6,449 nucleotides of DNA, from assembly GCA_019347855.1 (NCBI GenBank), contig JAHWKO010000111.1, positions 1 through 6,449 of the forward strand, given 5' to 3'. The translations under genes and the position numbers were made by a program. Origin of the DNA: Actinomycetota bacterium (GTDB lineage: Bacteria; Actinomycetota; Nitriliruptoria; Nitriliruptorales; JAHWKO01). Below, in pieces: positions 1 to 6,449 of this stretch. How positions within the stretch are numbered: the first letter of the stretch is position 1; the number at the start of each line of letters is the position of its first letter. The notes under the pieces are model-generated. The model searched no databases. It was not told the origin of the DNA and saw nothing but the letters and a program-made list of their open reading frames with translations.

Positions 1-798
1 CGCATCCACGTCCCCCGGCGGAACGACCAGTGCCGTCTCTCGGTCGATCGCGTAATCGCGACAGCCGCCGTTGTCGGTGGTGACCAGAGGCGTACCGCAC
101 GCGAGGGCTTCGAGCCCTGGTTGCCCGAAGCCCTCGAAGTAGCTACCGACCACGAACACCTCGGCGGATGCGTACTCCCTGGCCATCGCCGACTGTGGGA
201 GGTCCTTGCCCGCGTACGTCTCGAGGGGGAGACCGAGCTGTGACGCCGCCGCCTCAACGACGTCCGTTCCCTTCCAATCGCGATCGCTGCCCATCGTCAG
301 GATCGGGTACCGCTTCGGGACGTCCACCGGATGGAAGTGCTCGGGGTTGATACCACCCAGGAGCACATGAGGTCGCACGCCGATCTCCTGCTCCACCATG
401 TCGGCGGTCCAGGTGCTGTTCGCGAGTCGCAGGTCGACCGGCAGTCGGAGGCTCTCCCAGCTGCCCGCCTTCCCGTACAGCTTCGAGTAGTGAAGTGCGT
501 AGAGGACCGTGATCCTTGCGCGCTCGAACAGCGGGACCAGGTGCCACTGCGGTTCGTGGTTGAACACCAGGACGTCGAGCGGTTGTTCGTACCCCTCGGG
601 GATTGGGCGAACGTCGGCGGCGCACCGCATCCAGTCGCACGTCTGGCGTTCCCACTCCGGAACGAAGATGGTGACCCGATGCCCCCCGTCGACGAGCCGG
701 TTCGAGATCTCCAGGACCCGCCGGATCCCCCCGTAACGCCGGAGGTGCGGCTCCAGGAACCCCACAGACAGCGTCCGGGACGGTGCTGTCGACGGCAT
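1..798 (-). CDS. GT4-family glycosyltransferase, 3' end cut by window edge
   Basis: Probable cytoplasmic or membrane-associated retaining glycosyltransferase that moves a sugar from a nucleotide donor to a growing glycan. The first 266 codons are visible and the frame is still open at base 1, so the C-terminal end (perhaps 80-120 residues by family norms) is missing. The N-terminal Rossmann half begins at about residue 10 (LSVGFLEPHLRRYGGIRRV), with the glycine-rich YGG loop at 22-24. The donor-binding half begins near residue 165; GSDRDWKG (170-177) supplies the usual Arg173/Lys176 pair. EGFGQPGLEALACGTP (222-237) holds an intact EX7E motif (Glu222, Glu230), the GT4 hallmark. The start is well fixed: an in-frame TGA lies two codons upstream (802-804) and an AGAGG Shine-Dalgarno sits 9 bases before the ATG. 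It follows gene 3 by 35 bases in the same operon. No signal peptide or membrane helix is seen. Donor and acceptor cannot be told from sequence. Confidence 0.93.
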   Translation of the reverse strand, partial: MPSTAPSRTLSVGFLEPHLRRYGGIRRVLEISNRLVDGGHRVTIFVPEWERQTCDWMRCAADVRPIPEGYEQPLDVLVFNHEPQWHLVPLFERARITVLYALHYSKLYGKAGSWESLRLPVDLRLANSTWTADMVEQEIGVRPHVLLGGINPEHFHPVDVPKRYPILTMGSDRDWKGTDVVEAAASQLGLPLETYAGKDLPQSAMAREYASAEVFVVGSYFEGFGQPGLEALACGTPLVTTDNGGCRDYAIDRETALVVPPGDVDA

Positions 799-807
799 GG
801 TTCAGTG

Positions 808-812
808 CCTCT
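808..812 (-). promoter_or_regulatory. Shine-Dalgarno for the last gene (AGAGG)
   Basis: On the minus strand AGAGG lies 9 bases before the ATG at 798, inside the 35-base gap between the two GT4-type genes. It is the clearest ribosome-binding site in the window, because the other two visible starts overlap or touch the preceding stop codon. It supports independent initiation of the last gene and the choice of the 798 start. Confidence 0.6.
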
Positions 813-833
813 GCTGGAGACCGGTTCGGCTGA

Positions 834-1991
834 TCAGGTCGTGCGATCGGACGGATCGAGCGTACCGCCGCCGTCCTCATCGGAGCGTAGGTGCGGGTCG
901 CGGTCCGAGGTGCGTGCACCTGTAGCTCCGAACACCTCCAACATCGCGAGAGCTGCCTGTCGCTCACCGAACGCCTGGACGGTGCGTCGACCTGCCTGCG
1001 CGAGGCGCTGGGCGAGATCTGGATCGTCCAACAGACGTTCGATCGCCGCGACCGTGGCGTTCACATCCGCCACCGGAACGATCAAGGCGTTGTGCTCGTG
1101 CTCGGCGTACTCGCGGATGCCGCCGCTGTCCGACAGCACGCAGGGCGTTCCACACGCCATGGCCTCCGCACCCGTGCGACCGAACCCGTGGTGCCGGGAC
1201 GCGTCCAGGAACACCGACGCGGTCGAGTAGAGCGCCGGGAGCTCGGACGGCTGCAGACGGCCAGCGTTCTCCGCGATCGTCTCCACGTCCGGAGGGAGAT
1301 CGTCGCTACCGAACAGCACCAGTTCGAGGTCCGGTCTCCTCTCCGTGAGTCGGCGGAACACCTCTCGGACGATCTCGAAGCCCCGGTGGTCGTTGGGCAC
1401 CCCGGGACGAGCCATCGCCAGGACCCCCGAACGGCGCTCCACATCCCGCGGGTAGAAGATGTCCAGGTTCATGCCCGGCGGGATCCGATGTGCTACGAAA
1501 CCACGCTCGGCGAGACGCTGTTCGAGATGTGCCGTCTTCACGACGAGGGTCGGGATCCGCTCGTACGTGGCGTGCACGGCTTCGACCGTGTGTTGGTCGT
1601 CGTAGAAGTCCGCCTCCATGTCCTGCACGAAGTAGACGGCCCGGGCCCGACCTCCCGTACGTTCGGTGAGACGAACGGCCGGTCCCACCGTCTCCCAGGA
1701 TGTGGCCAGGACGACGTCGACGTTGGTGGGGAGCACCTCGGGCAGGAGGTCCCAGTTCGGGACGTGGATCGGTTCCGATCGCGGGAAGACGCGGTCGACC
1801 GCGTTCTGGCTGAGGGACGCCAGCGTGTAGCGGTGCCCCATCTCCAGCAGTTCCTCGCAGAGGTTCACCACCGAGACGACGCCTCCGTACGGGTTCAGCG
1901 TCGGGAGGATCGCGCACACGTGCAGCGCATCGGGCCGATCGTGCCCAGCCGGATCGATCACCCAGGGGGTCTCGAGTGCGCTCCGCGTCAT
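834..1991 (-). CDS. GT4-type (GT-B fold) glycosyltransferase with WsaF-like motif
   Basis: Predicted 385-residue glycosyltransferase with two Rossmann domains, acting on nucleotide-sugar donors in the cytoplasm. The N-terminal domain starts at about residue 23 (LHVCAILPTLNPYGGVVSVV), with PYGG at 34-37. YFVQDMEADFY (120-130) resembles the VQDYEP..FY motif of WsaF-type rhamnosyltransferases and of the C-terminal domain of gene 1. The donor half includes AMARPGVPNDHRG (192-204) and GFGRTGAEAMACGTP (269-283). The first acidic residue of the usual EX7E motif is His268 here, while Glu276 is kept. A charged, probably disordered tail follows from about 357. An upstream in-frame GTG at 2099 would overlap gene 2 by over 100 bases and add a Ser/Thr/Arg-rich segment that looks like out-of-frame translation. 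I therefore chose the ATG at 1991, one base after the stop of gene 2; translation is probably coupled. Length is normal for GT4. The sugar specificity is unknown; rhamnose is only a guess from the motif. Confidence 0.9.
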   Translation of the reverse strand: MTRSALETPWVIDPAGHDRPDALHVCAILPTLNPYGGVVSVVNLCEELLEMGHRYTLASLSQNAVDRVFPRSEPIHVPNWDLLPEVLPTNVDVVLATSWETVGPAVRLTERTGGRARAVYFVQDMEADFYDDQHTVEAVHATYERIPTLVVKTAHLEQRLAERGFVAHRIPPGMNLDIFYPRDVERRSGVLAMARPGVPNDHRGFEIVREVFRRLTERRPDLELVLFGSDDLPPDVETIAENAGRLQPSELPALYSTASVFLDASRHHGFGRTGAEAMACGTPCVLSDSGGIREYAEHEHNALIVPVADVNATVAAIERLLDDPDLAQRLAQAGRRTVQAFGERQAALAMLEVFGATGARTSDRDPHLRSDEDGGGTLDPSDRTT

Positions 1992-1992
1992 G

Positions 1993-2829
1993 TCAGCGCT
2001 CACGGAACGCGTGCTCGTAGGCGTCCGGGCGGAGCCGGTGCAAGCGCTCCCGCAGGTAGCCGAGGACATCGGCCCGTTTGAACGCATCGTGCTGCTCACG
2101 GAACCGGTCGCCCCACCGGTCGTGGAAGATCACCTTGTTCCGGTGGTAGAGCTCGTCGCGGGCCGCTTGACCGAACGTGCCCCGCCCGCGGTGGTAGATG
2201 TAGGTGTCGTCCACGCACACCGTCCGGAACCCGTGGTAGTTCGCTCGCAACGCGAGATCCGATTCCTCGCCGTAGCCGCGGTCGAACAGCGGGTCGAACA
2301 CACCGATCGTGTCGAGGCAACGTCGAGAGATGGCGTAGCAGAAGCCCTCCGGTGTGGTGACGTCGGGGTACCGCCGCTCACTGAAGCGCTCGACGAGGGC
2401 GTTCATCGACAGGTGGTCGCATCCCGGTAGCGGGGTCACACGGAGGTGAGGGGCGAAGTTGGAGATCGGACTGGCCACGCCGATGGCTGGGTCGCTCGCG
2501 AAACATCTGCGGAACTTGTCCATCCACCGCGGCGTCACCGCGGTGTCGCTGTTCAGCAGGATGACCAGGTCAGCATCGGTCGTCTCGAGCACGCGGTTGC
2601 ACGACCGGACGAACCCGAGGTTCCGTGGGTTGTGCCGCACGCTGACAGGGCCGTGCTGGGATGCCCACGTGTCGAGCGTCCGTGCGGTGTGGGAGTCACT
2701 ACCGTCATCGACGAGGACGATGCGGAACGGTCCCGTGCTGTACCGCACGAGCGAACCGACGCACCTACGTGCCAGGTGGAGCCCGTTGTAGATCGGCACG
2801 GTGACCTCGACGAGGAGTTCCTCGGTCAT
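1993..2829 (-). CDS. GT2-family glycosyltransferase (single GT-A domain)
   Basis: A 278-residue inverting-type glycosyltransferase with one GT-A domain filling most of the chain. The nucleotide-binding start is VEVTVPIYNGLHLARRCVGS (7-26), then VLVDDGSDS (38-46) with the DDGS loop, and LVILLNSDTAVTP (88-100), where Asn-Ser-Asp 93-95 takes the place of the metal-binding DXD. GYGEESDLALR (185-195) carries the acidic pair expected for the catalytic base region. IYHRGRGTFG (211-220) is the His/Gly-rich loop common in this subfamily, where YH.G..SFG-like sequences occur. The remaining 50 or so residues are charged and helical-looking. No transmembrane segment is present. The ATG at 2829 overlaps the TGA of gene 1 as ATGA, so the start is set by coupling; only a weak AGGCGG precedes it. 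Related enzymes add sugars in capsule, O-antigen and cell-wall glycan synthesis. Donor and linkage cannot be assigned. Confidence 0.93.
   Translation of the reverse strand: MTEELLVEVTVPIYNGLHLARRCVGSLVRYSTGPFRIVLVDDGSDSHTARTLDTWASQHGPVSVRHNPRNLGFVRSCNRVLETTDADLVILLNSDTAVTPRWMDKFRRCFASDPAIGVASPISNFAPHLRVTPLPGCDHLSMNALVERFSERRYPDVTTPEGFCYAISRRCLDTIGVFDPLFDRGYGEESDLALRANYHGFRTVCVDDTYIYHRGRGTFGQAARDELYHRNKVIFHDRWGDRFREQHDAFKRADVLGYLRERLHRLRPDAYEHAFRER
2826..2829 (-). promoter_or_regulatory. ATGA stop-start overlap between genes 1 and 2
   Basis: The ATG of the GT2 gene (2829-2827) shares bases with the TGA that ends the large gene (2828-2826). Such 4-base overlaps normally mean reinitiation by the same ribosome, which ties production of the two enzymes together. 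The next junction is almost as tight, with TGA at 1995-1993 and ATG at 1991. Confidence 0.8.
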
Positions 2830-5800
2830 CGGCCGCCTGCCCCGGATCCCAGGAAGCGTGCGATGCCTTCCAGTGCGGGTTCCCAGTCCAGCTCCTCGAC
2901 GGTCGACAGACCGTTGTCCACGATCTTCCGCCGCAGGGACGGGTCCTGCACGAGCAGGTCGATCGAGTCAGCGAGACCGGTCACCGTGGCCGGCGCGAGC
3001 ACCGCGTTCTCCCGGTCTCTGAGCAACCAGTCGTTGGCTTCGTTGACGTTCGTGACGGTCGCGCATCCCGAGGCCATGTACTCCAGAGGTTGGTAGGAGG
3101 GGTGCTTGGAGAACATGAGCACCACCCCGATGTCACAACTGCGGTAGAGGTCGGCCACGGCTCCGATATCCGGGAGCACCCCCAGGTTGGTCAGGACCTC
3201 GTCGAGGCCGAGCGCGATCTCGTCGAACTCGGCGCCGGCGGACAGGATCTCGACGGCATCGCCGTGACGCTTCCTGACCTCACGCAGAGCGCGGGTCCCC
3301 AGTTCGAAGGCGTTCCTGGGGTTGCCGGGGCGTCCGTAGAAGACGATGCGCAGGCGATCGCGCGTCATCGACGAGGGCTCGGGATGGAACACCGTCCGGT
3401 CGATGCCCGGTGTGAACGCGTACGTCGGATTGCCGTACCGGCGGTACGACTCGGCGACGCCTTGCGTGTTCGCGATGCCGGGGAAGCCGAACCGGTACGT
3501 CTGCTCGATCAGTCCGGAGATCGATCCTGCCGCGTAGAACTGGGGTTCGTAGTCCTGGACGAGGTAGAACTTGCCGCGGCATCCGCTCCAACGCATCAGG
3601 TGGTAGGCCGATGTCCACAGGGTGCAGATGCCGGCGTCGCTCGGCTCCAGCTCGCCGAGGTCCTCTCCGTCCGCGAGAACGGTCAGCTCGAGGTCGAGGT
3701 CAGGGAACGCCGTGCTGATCTGTTGTTCGATCACCGATATCGGGCTGTTCGGCGCGTTCACCATCACCAGGTTCGTTCGGGTACCCCGGGTGCGTGCGAG
3801 GTGGTCGGCGATCCTCATCACCGTGTGGATGCCGCCCCGGTAGATGTGATCGAAGGCGGGCAGGAAGAAGGTCACGCGATCCAGGGGCAGTTCACGTTCC
3901 TGTTCGAACCGTCGCAGGACCGCGCGGTTCTCTTCCAGGTCTGATGCAGACGCGTCGAAACGCTCCAGGAACTCGGTCTCCGAATCGTCCGGTACGTACG
4001 GCGTGCGCTCGTGGATCGACCGCAGGGCTTGCATCCGCCGATCCGCGAAGGTGGGTCCGGGGGCCAGCGCGGGTAGTGCGAGCGGAGAATCCAGCGACAG
4101 GTTCGAGTTCCAGTAGGGGTCGCCGCGACGGAGGTCGGCCCGGTAGGCCACCAGGGAACGGCGGACGTCGATCGGCGCGACTCCGAGGCCGGCCCGGCTC
4201 TGCTTCTCGAAGTGGAACAAGCGGACGCTCGGGTTCACGACGTTGCGGAACCCGTCGTCGCGCAGCCGGAGCCCGAGATCGACATCGCTCCCCGTGACCT
4301 CGAAGGAGCCGTCGAAACCCCCGATGGCCTCGAAGCGGTCGCGGCGCACGGCCGCGCAGGCCGCGGTGACCGCTGACCAGTTCCGGGCGTGATGGACGGC
4401 CGTCCGAGGGAGATGAGCCTCGTGTGCGCCAGCGAAGACGTGACCCGCGAGGCCCTGTAGCCCGATGGCGACCCCGGCGTGCTGGATCCGTCCGTCCCGG
4501 AGGTGCAGGAGCCCCCCGACCATGCCGACTCCCGGTTGGACGGCGTACCCGACGAGCTCCTCTATCCAGTCGTGCGTCACGACCTGGGTGTCGTTGTTCA
4601 GGAAGATGATGACATCCCCGCGGGCACGTTCCACCGCCCAGTTGTTCAGCTCGGAGAAGTTGAACTCCCGGTCGTACCGGAGGATGCGTACCCGTTCGTC
4701 GTCGATCCTGGAGAGGTACTCGGCCGTGTCGGGTTCCTCGCTGGCGTTGTCGACGAGCAGCAGCTCGTAGTCGGGGTACGTCGACCACCTCAGCACGCTC
4801 GTGACGCAGGGTTCGAGCAGATCCACCCGATCCCGGAACGGCACGATGATGGATACCCGGGGGGGAGCCTCCAGCCGGTAAGACACCCGTGGACCCGTAG
4901 GCCGATCGCGGACCGACGGCTGGCCGACCGGGTCGAGGTGGTCGAGGAGCCGCTCCGTGCGTTGGACAGCCGCTCGCCGTCGCTGCGTCACGTCGCCCCG
5001 TTCGGGATGGTGGTGGACGAGGACGCGGTCGATCTTCCCGATCTCCCTCCCCATCCCAGCGAGTTCCAGGAGGCAGGCGCTCACGTCGGTCGGTTCCGTG
5101 CCTGCTTCCAGGACGCTCGCGCGGTGGAGGACGGCCCCGCGCCCGACGTAGTCGTGCTCGAGCAACAGGTCGGGGGACCATCCGGGGGCGAACATGGGGT
5201 CGAGCCGCGATCCGCCGACGGCCCGGATGTCGTGATCGCACACGACGGCGCCAGGAGGGTCGCGGTCACCTCTCACCAGCGTGCCCAGGGCTCCCGGGAG
5301 TTCGCCCGCAACTTCGTCGCCTGGTTCCACGACCATGTACCAACCCGCGGAGGTCGATCGCAGCGCGGAAGCGGCCGATGTGTCAGTGTCGATGTCCAGT
5401 GCGATGTCGCGGGACAGCTCGTCGAGGGTGCCTTCGAAGGGCCCGAGGCAGGTCACGCGGGATGCCACGCCGACCAGCGAGGTCAGCGTCCTCCGGAGCT
5501 GGTCGATCTGGTGGAAGGCCGGGGCCGGTTCTTGGACGTCGCGTCCAGGAACGGGCGCGATCAGTACGTGTGGCTGGACCAACGGACCGGTGAGCCTGCC
5601 CTCGGGTTCGACCTCGCTGACCCAGCGCCGGTAGCGCTCACGTCGTCGGTCGCGGTCCTCCTCCGCAGACAAACCGCGCGGGGCGCCTGCCCCTTCGATC
5701 TCGGTGGCCCGCTGGACGACGGCGGCGGCTGTGTCCTCGGATGGTTCGAGCGGGCGATGGCGTGCTCCTCTCTGGGCGCGCTTCCTCCTCAGCTCCTCGT

Positions 5801-6449
5801 CCTGAGCCTCCTTCCAAGCGGCGAACTCGTCGAGGACCTCCCGGATCCGATCAGCCACCTTCGACCTGCTCCGACGGGGCGATGCCCGGTCGATCGCGTC
5901 GCCCAGCGCGGATCCGATCCGCCAGCGTCTGGAACGCAGGAGCTTGTTCACCTCGCCGAGGAGCTCCCCCATCCAGTCCTGGAGTCGACGCTGGCTCTCG
6001 TGTGCTCCGGCCAGCTCATCGCGCAGTCGGTTGGCGCGGCGTCTCTGGCGTTCACCTTCCGCGGCTTGCGTCTCCAGGTACCGGATACGGCGCGCAGCCT
6101 GTCGGGGATCCCTGGTGAACCGCCGCGTCCGGTCCTCCGTTCGAGGTGTTCCCCCGTCCAGCTCGCCGGTGACCTCGCCCAGTTCGCGACGGACCTCCTG
6201 AAGCGAGGTCCGGACACGTTCGAGTTGCTGCTCGAGATCCGCTGCGACCCCGAGTGCGTCTCCCTCGTCGCCGCGGAACCATCCTGTGGCGAAGAACTCC
6301 GCCGGGACATCTTCGGGCGGACGACGGGTCGCTACGAGCTCGTCGAACACGTGGAGTGCGAGGCGTGTCAGCGGATCCGCTGGCTCCGACCACACCCGGT
6401 GCTCCAACTCCCGCGAGGTGTCCGCGAGGAACGCGTCCCTCGCCTCGTC
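2826..6449 (-). CDS. Multidomain glycosyltransferase: coiled coil, degenerate GT2, GT2, WsaF-like GT-B; 5' end cut
   Basis: Large cytoplasmic glycan-assembly enzyme, 1207 codons visible and open at the window edge, so the true start is probably upstream. A TTG at 6407 is in frame but has no properly spaced ribosome site. Residues here count from that TTG. Residues 53-85 and 110-160 are heptad-like, Glu/Arg/Leu-rich coiled coil, ending in LLRSRRWRIGSALG (156-169), a segment often found before polysaccharide glycosyltransferase domains. Residues 278-500 resemble the first half of tandem GT2 proteins (LDPMFAPGWSPDLLLEHDY, 402-420) but lack clear catalytic motifs. Residues 516-745 are an intact GT2: VSIIVPFRD, LLVDNAS, LNNDTQV (603-609), TGSDVDLGLRLR (705-716) and HFEKQSR (732-738), followed by DPYWNSNLSLD (763-773). 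Residues 841-1187 match WsaF-type rhamnosyltransferases: YRGG (856-859), FYLVQDYEPQFY (947-958), FYGRPGNPRNAFE (1023-1035) and KHPSYQPLEYMASG (1101-1114). It probably adds two sugars in sequence; rhamnose from the C-terminal domain is inferred. Confidence 0.92.
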   Translation of the reverse strand, partial: DEARDAFLADTSRELEHRVWSEPADPLTRLALHVFDELVATRRPPEDVPAEFFATGWFRGDEGDALGVAADLEQQLERVRTSLQEVRRELGEVTGELDGGTPRTEDRTRRFTRDPRQAARRIRYLETQAAEGERQRRRANRLRDELAGAHESQRRLQDWMGELLGEVNKLLRSRRWRIGSALGDAIDRASPRRSRSKVADRIREVLDEFAAWKEAQDEELRRKRAQRGARHRPLEPSEDTAAAVVQRATEIEGAGAPRGLSAEEDRDRRRERYRRWVSEVEPEGRLTGPLVQPHVLIAPVPGRDVQEPAPAFHQIDQLRRTLTSLVGVASRVTCLGPFEGTLDELSRDIALDIDTDTSAASALRSTSAGWYMVVEPGDEVAGELPGALGTLVRGDRDPPGAVVCDHDIRAVGGSRLDPMFAPGWSPDLLLEHDYVGRGAVLHRASVLEAGTEPTDVSACLLELAGMGREIGKIDRVLVHHHPERGDVTQRRRAAVQRTERLLDHLDPVGQPSVRDRPTGPRVSYRLEAPPRVSIIVPFRDRVDLLEPCVTSVLRWSTYPDYELLLVDNASEEPDTAEYLSRIDDERVRILRYDREFNFSELNNWAVERARGDVIIFLNNDTQVVTHDWIEELVGYAVQPGVGMVGGLLHLRDGRIQHAGVAIGLQGLAGHVFAGAHEAHLPRTAVHHARNWSAVTAACAAVRRDRFEAIGGFDGSFEVTGSDVDLGLRLRDDGFRNVVNPSVRLFHFEKQSRAGLGVAPIDVRRSLVAYRADLRRGDPYWNSNLSLDSPLALPALAPGPTFADRRMQALRSIHERTPYVPDDSETEFLERFDASASDLEENRAVLRRFEQERELPLDRVTFFLPAFDHIYRGGIHTVMRIADHLARTRGTRTNLVMVNAPNSPISVIEQQISTAFPDLDLELTVLADGEDLGELEPSDAGICTLWTSAYHLMRWSGCRGKFYLVQDYEPQFYAAGSISGLIEQTYRFGFPGIANTQGVAESYRRYGNPTYAFTPGIDRTVFHPEPSSMTRDRLRIVFYGRPGNPRNAFELGTRALREVRKRHGDAVEILSAGAEFDEIALGLDEVLTNLGVLPDIGAVADLYRSCDIGVVLMFSKHPSYQPLEYMASGCATVTNVNEANDWLLRDRENAVLAPATVTGLADSIDLLVQDPSLRRKIVDNGLSTVEELDWEPALEGIARFLGSGAGGR

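Noticed and set aside
799..833. Possible terminator or promoter in the gap between genes 3 and 4
   Set aside because: Only short chance palindromes (such as TGATCA) occur, with no stable GC-rich stem followed by a T-run and no convincing -35/-10 pair. The gap is better explained as a leader with a ribosome-binding site.
254..967. Minus-strand open frame of 237 codons spanning the gene 3/gene 4 junction
   Set aside because: It overlaps the ends of two well-supported genes in another frame and reads as Arg/Pro/Ala-rich sequence without motifs.
331..1230. Plus-strand open frame of 299 codons across genes 3 and 4
   Set aside because: Composition is shadow-like, and it runs antisense through two genes with intact glycosyltransferase motifs and through their intergenic gap.
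891..2081. Plus-strand open frame of 396 codons antisense to gene 3
   Set aside because: Its Arg/Val/His/Glu-rich translation has no recognisable motif, and the opposite strand encodes a clear GT4-type enzyme. Long antisense frames are expected in GC-rich coding DNA.
1992..2099. Upstream GTG start for gene 3 that would add 36 residues
   Set aside because: The added stretch lies wholly inside gene 2 in another frame and is Ser/Thr/Arg-rich, unlike a glycosyltransferase N-terminus. The ATG at 1991 fits the gene junction much better.
3090..3944. Plus-strand open frame of 284 codons opposite the WsaF-like domain
   Set aside because: It lies antisense to a domain with several conserved motifs, and its own translation shows no motif or plausible start context.
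3892..5241. Minus-strand open frame of 449 codons in another frame of the large gene
   Set aside because: Extremely Arg/Pro/Gly-rich, with no domain motif, while the frame beside it carries the GT2 motifs in order. It is a frame shadow.

Overview
The window is a block of four glycosyltransferase genes, all read from the minus strand and packed with almost no space between them. It looks like the interior of a surface-polysaccharide locus (capsule, cell-wall glycan, O-antigen-like polymer or S-layer-type glycan). The DNA is GC-rich, roughly two thirds G+C by eye, with strongly G/C-biased third codon positions and Arg/Asp/Glu/Val-rich proteins. This suggests a high-GC bacterium, most likely an actinomycete-type organism, but there is no RNA gene or housekeeping marker to fix the taxon.

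Layout in the direction of transcription (right to left):
(1) 6449-2826: a very large multidomain glycosyltransferase whose 5' end lies outside the window. It has an N-terminal coiled-coil region, a degenerate GT2-like half, an intact GT2 domain, and a C-terminal GT-B domain resembling the rhamnosyltransferase WsaF.
(2) 2829-1993: a compact single-domain GT2 glycosyltransferase that starts inside the stop codon of gene 1 (ATGA overlap).
(3) 1991-834: a GT4-type GT-B glycosyltransferase that starts one base after the stop of gene 2. It carries a motif related to the WsaF-like domain of gene 1.
(4) 798-1: a second GT4-type glycosyltransferase with an intact EX7E motif, starting 35 bases after gene 3 behind a recognisable Shine-Dalgarno sequence. 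Its 3' end is cut by the window edge.

Together the genes supply at least five recognisable glycosyltransferase modules: two GT2 (one apparently degenerate) and three GT-B. That is what one expects for stepwise assembly of an oligosaccharide repeat on a lipid carrier on the inner face of the membrane. None of the four proteins shows a membrane segment or signal peptide, and no polymerase, flippase, ABC exporter or sugar-nucleotide synthesis gene is in view, so the sugars and final polymer cannot be determined here. No gene-free stretch longer than 35 bases exists, and I see no RNA gene, mobile element, CRISPR array, repeat or terminator. The long plus-strand open frames are antisense shadows.
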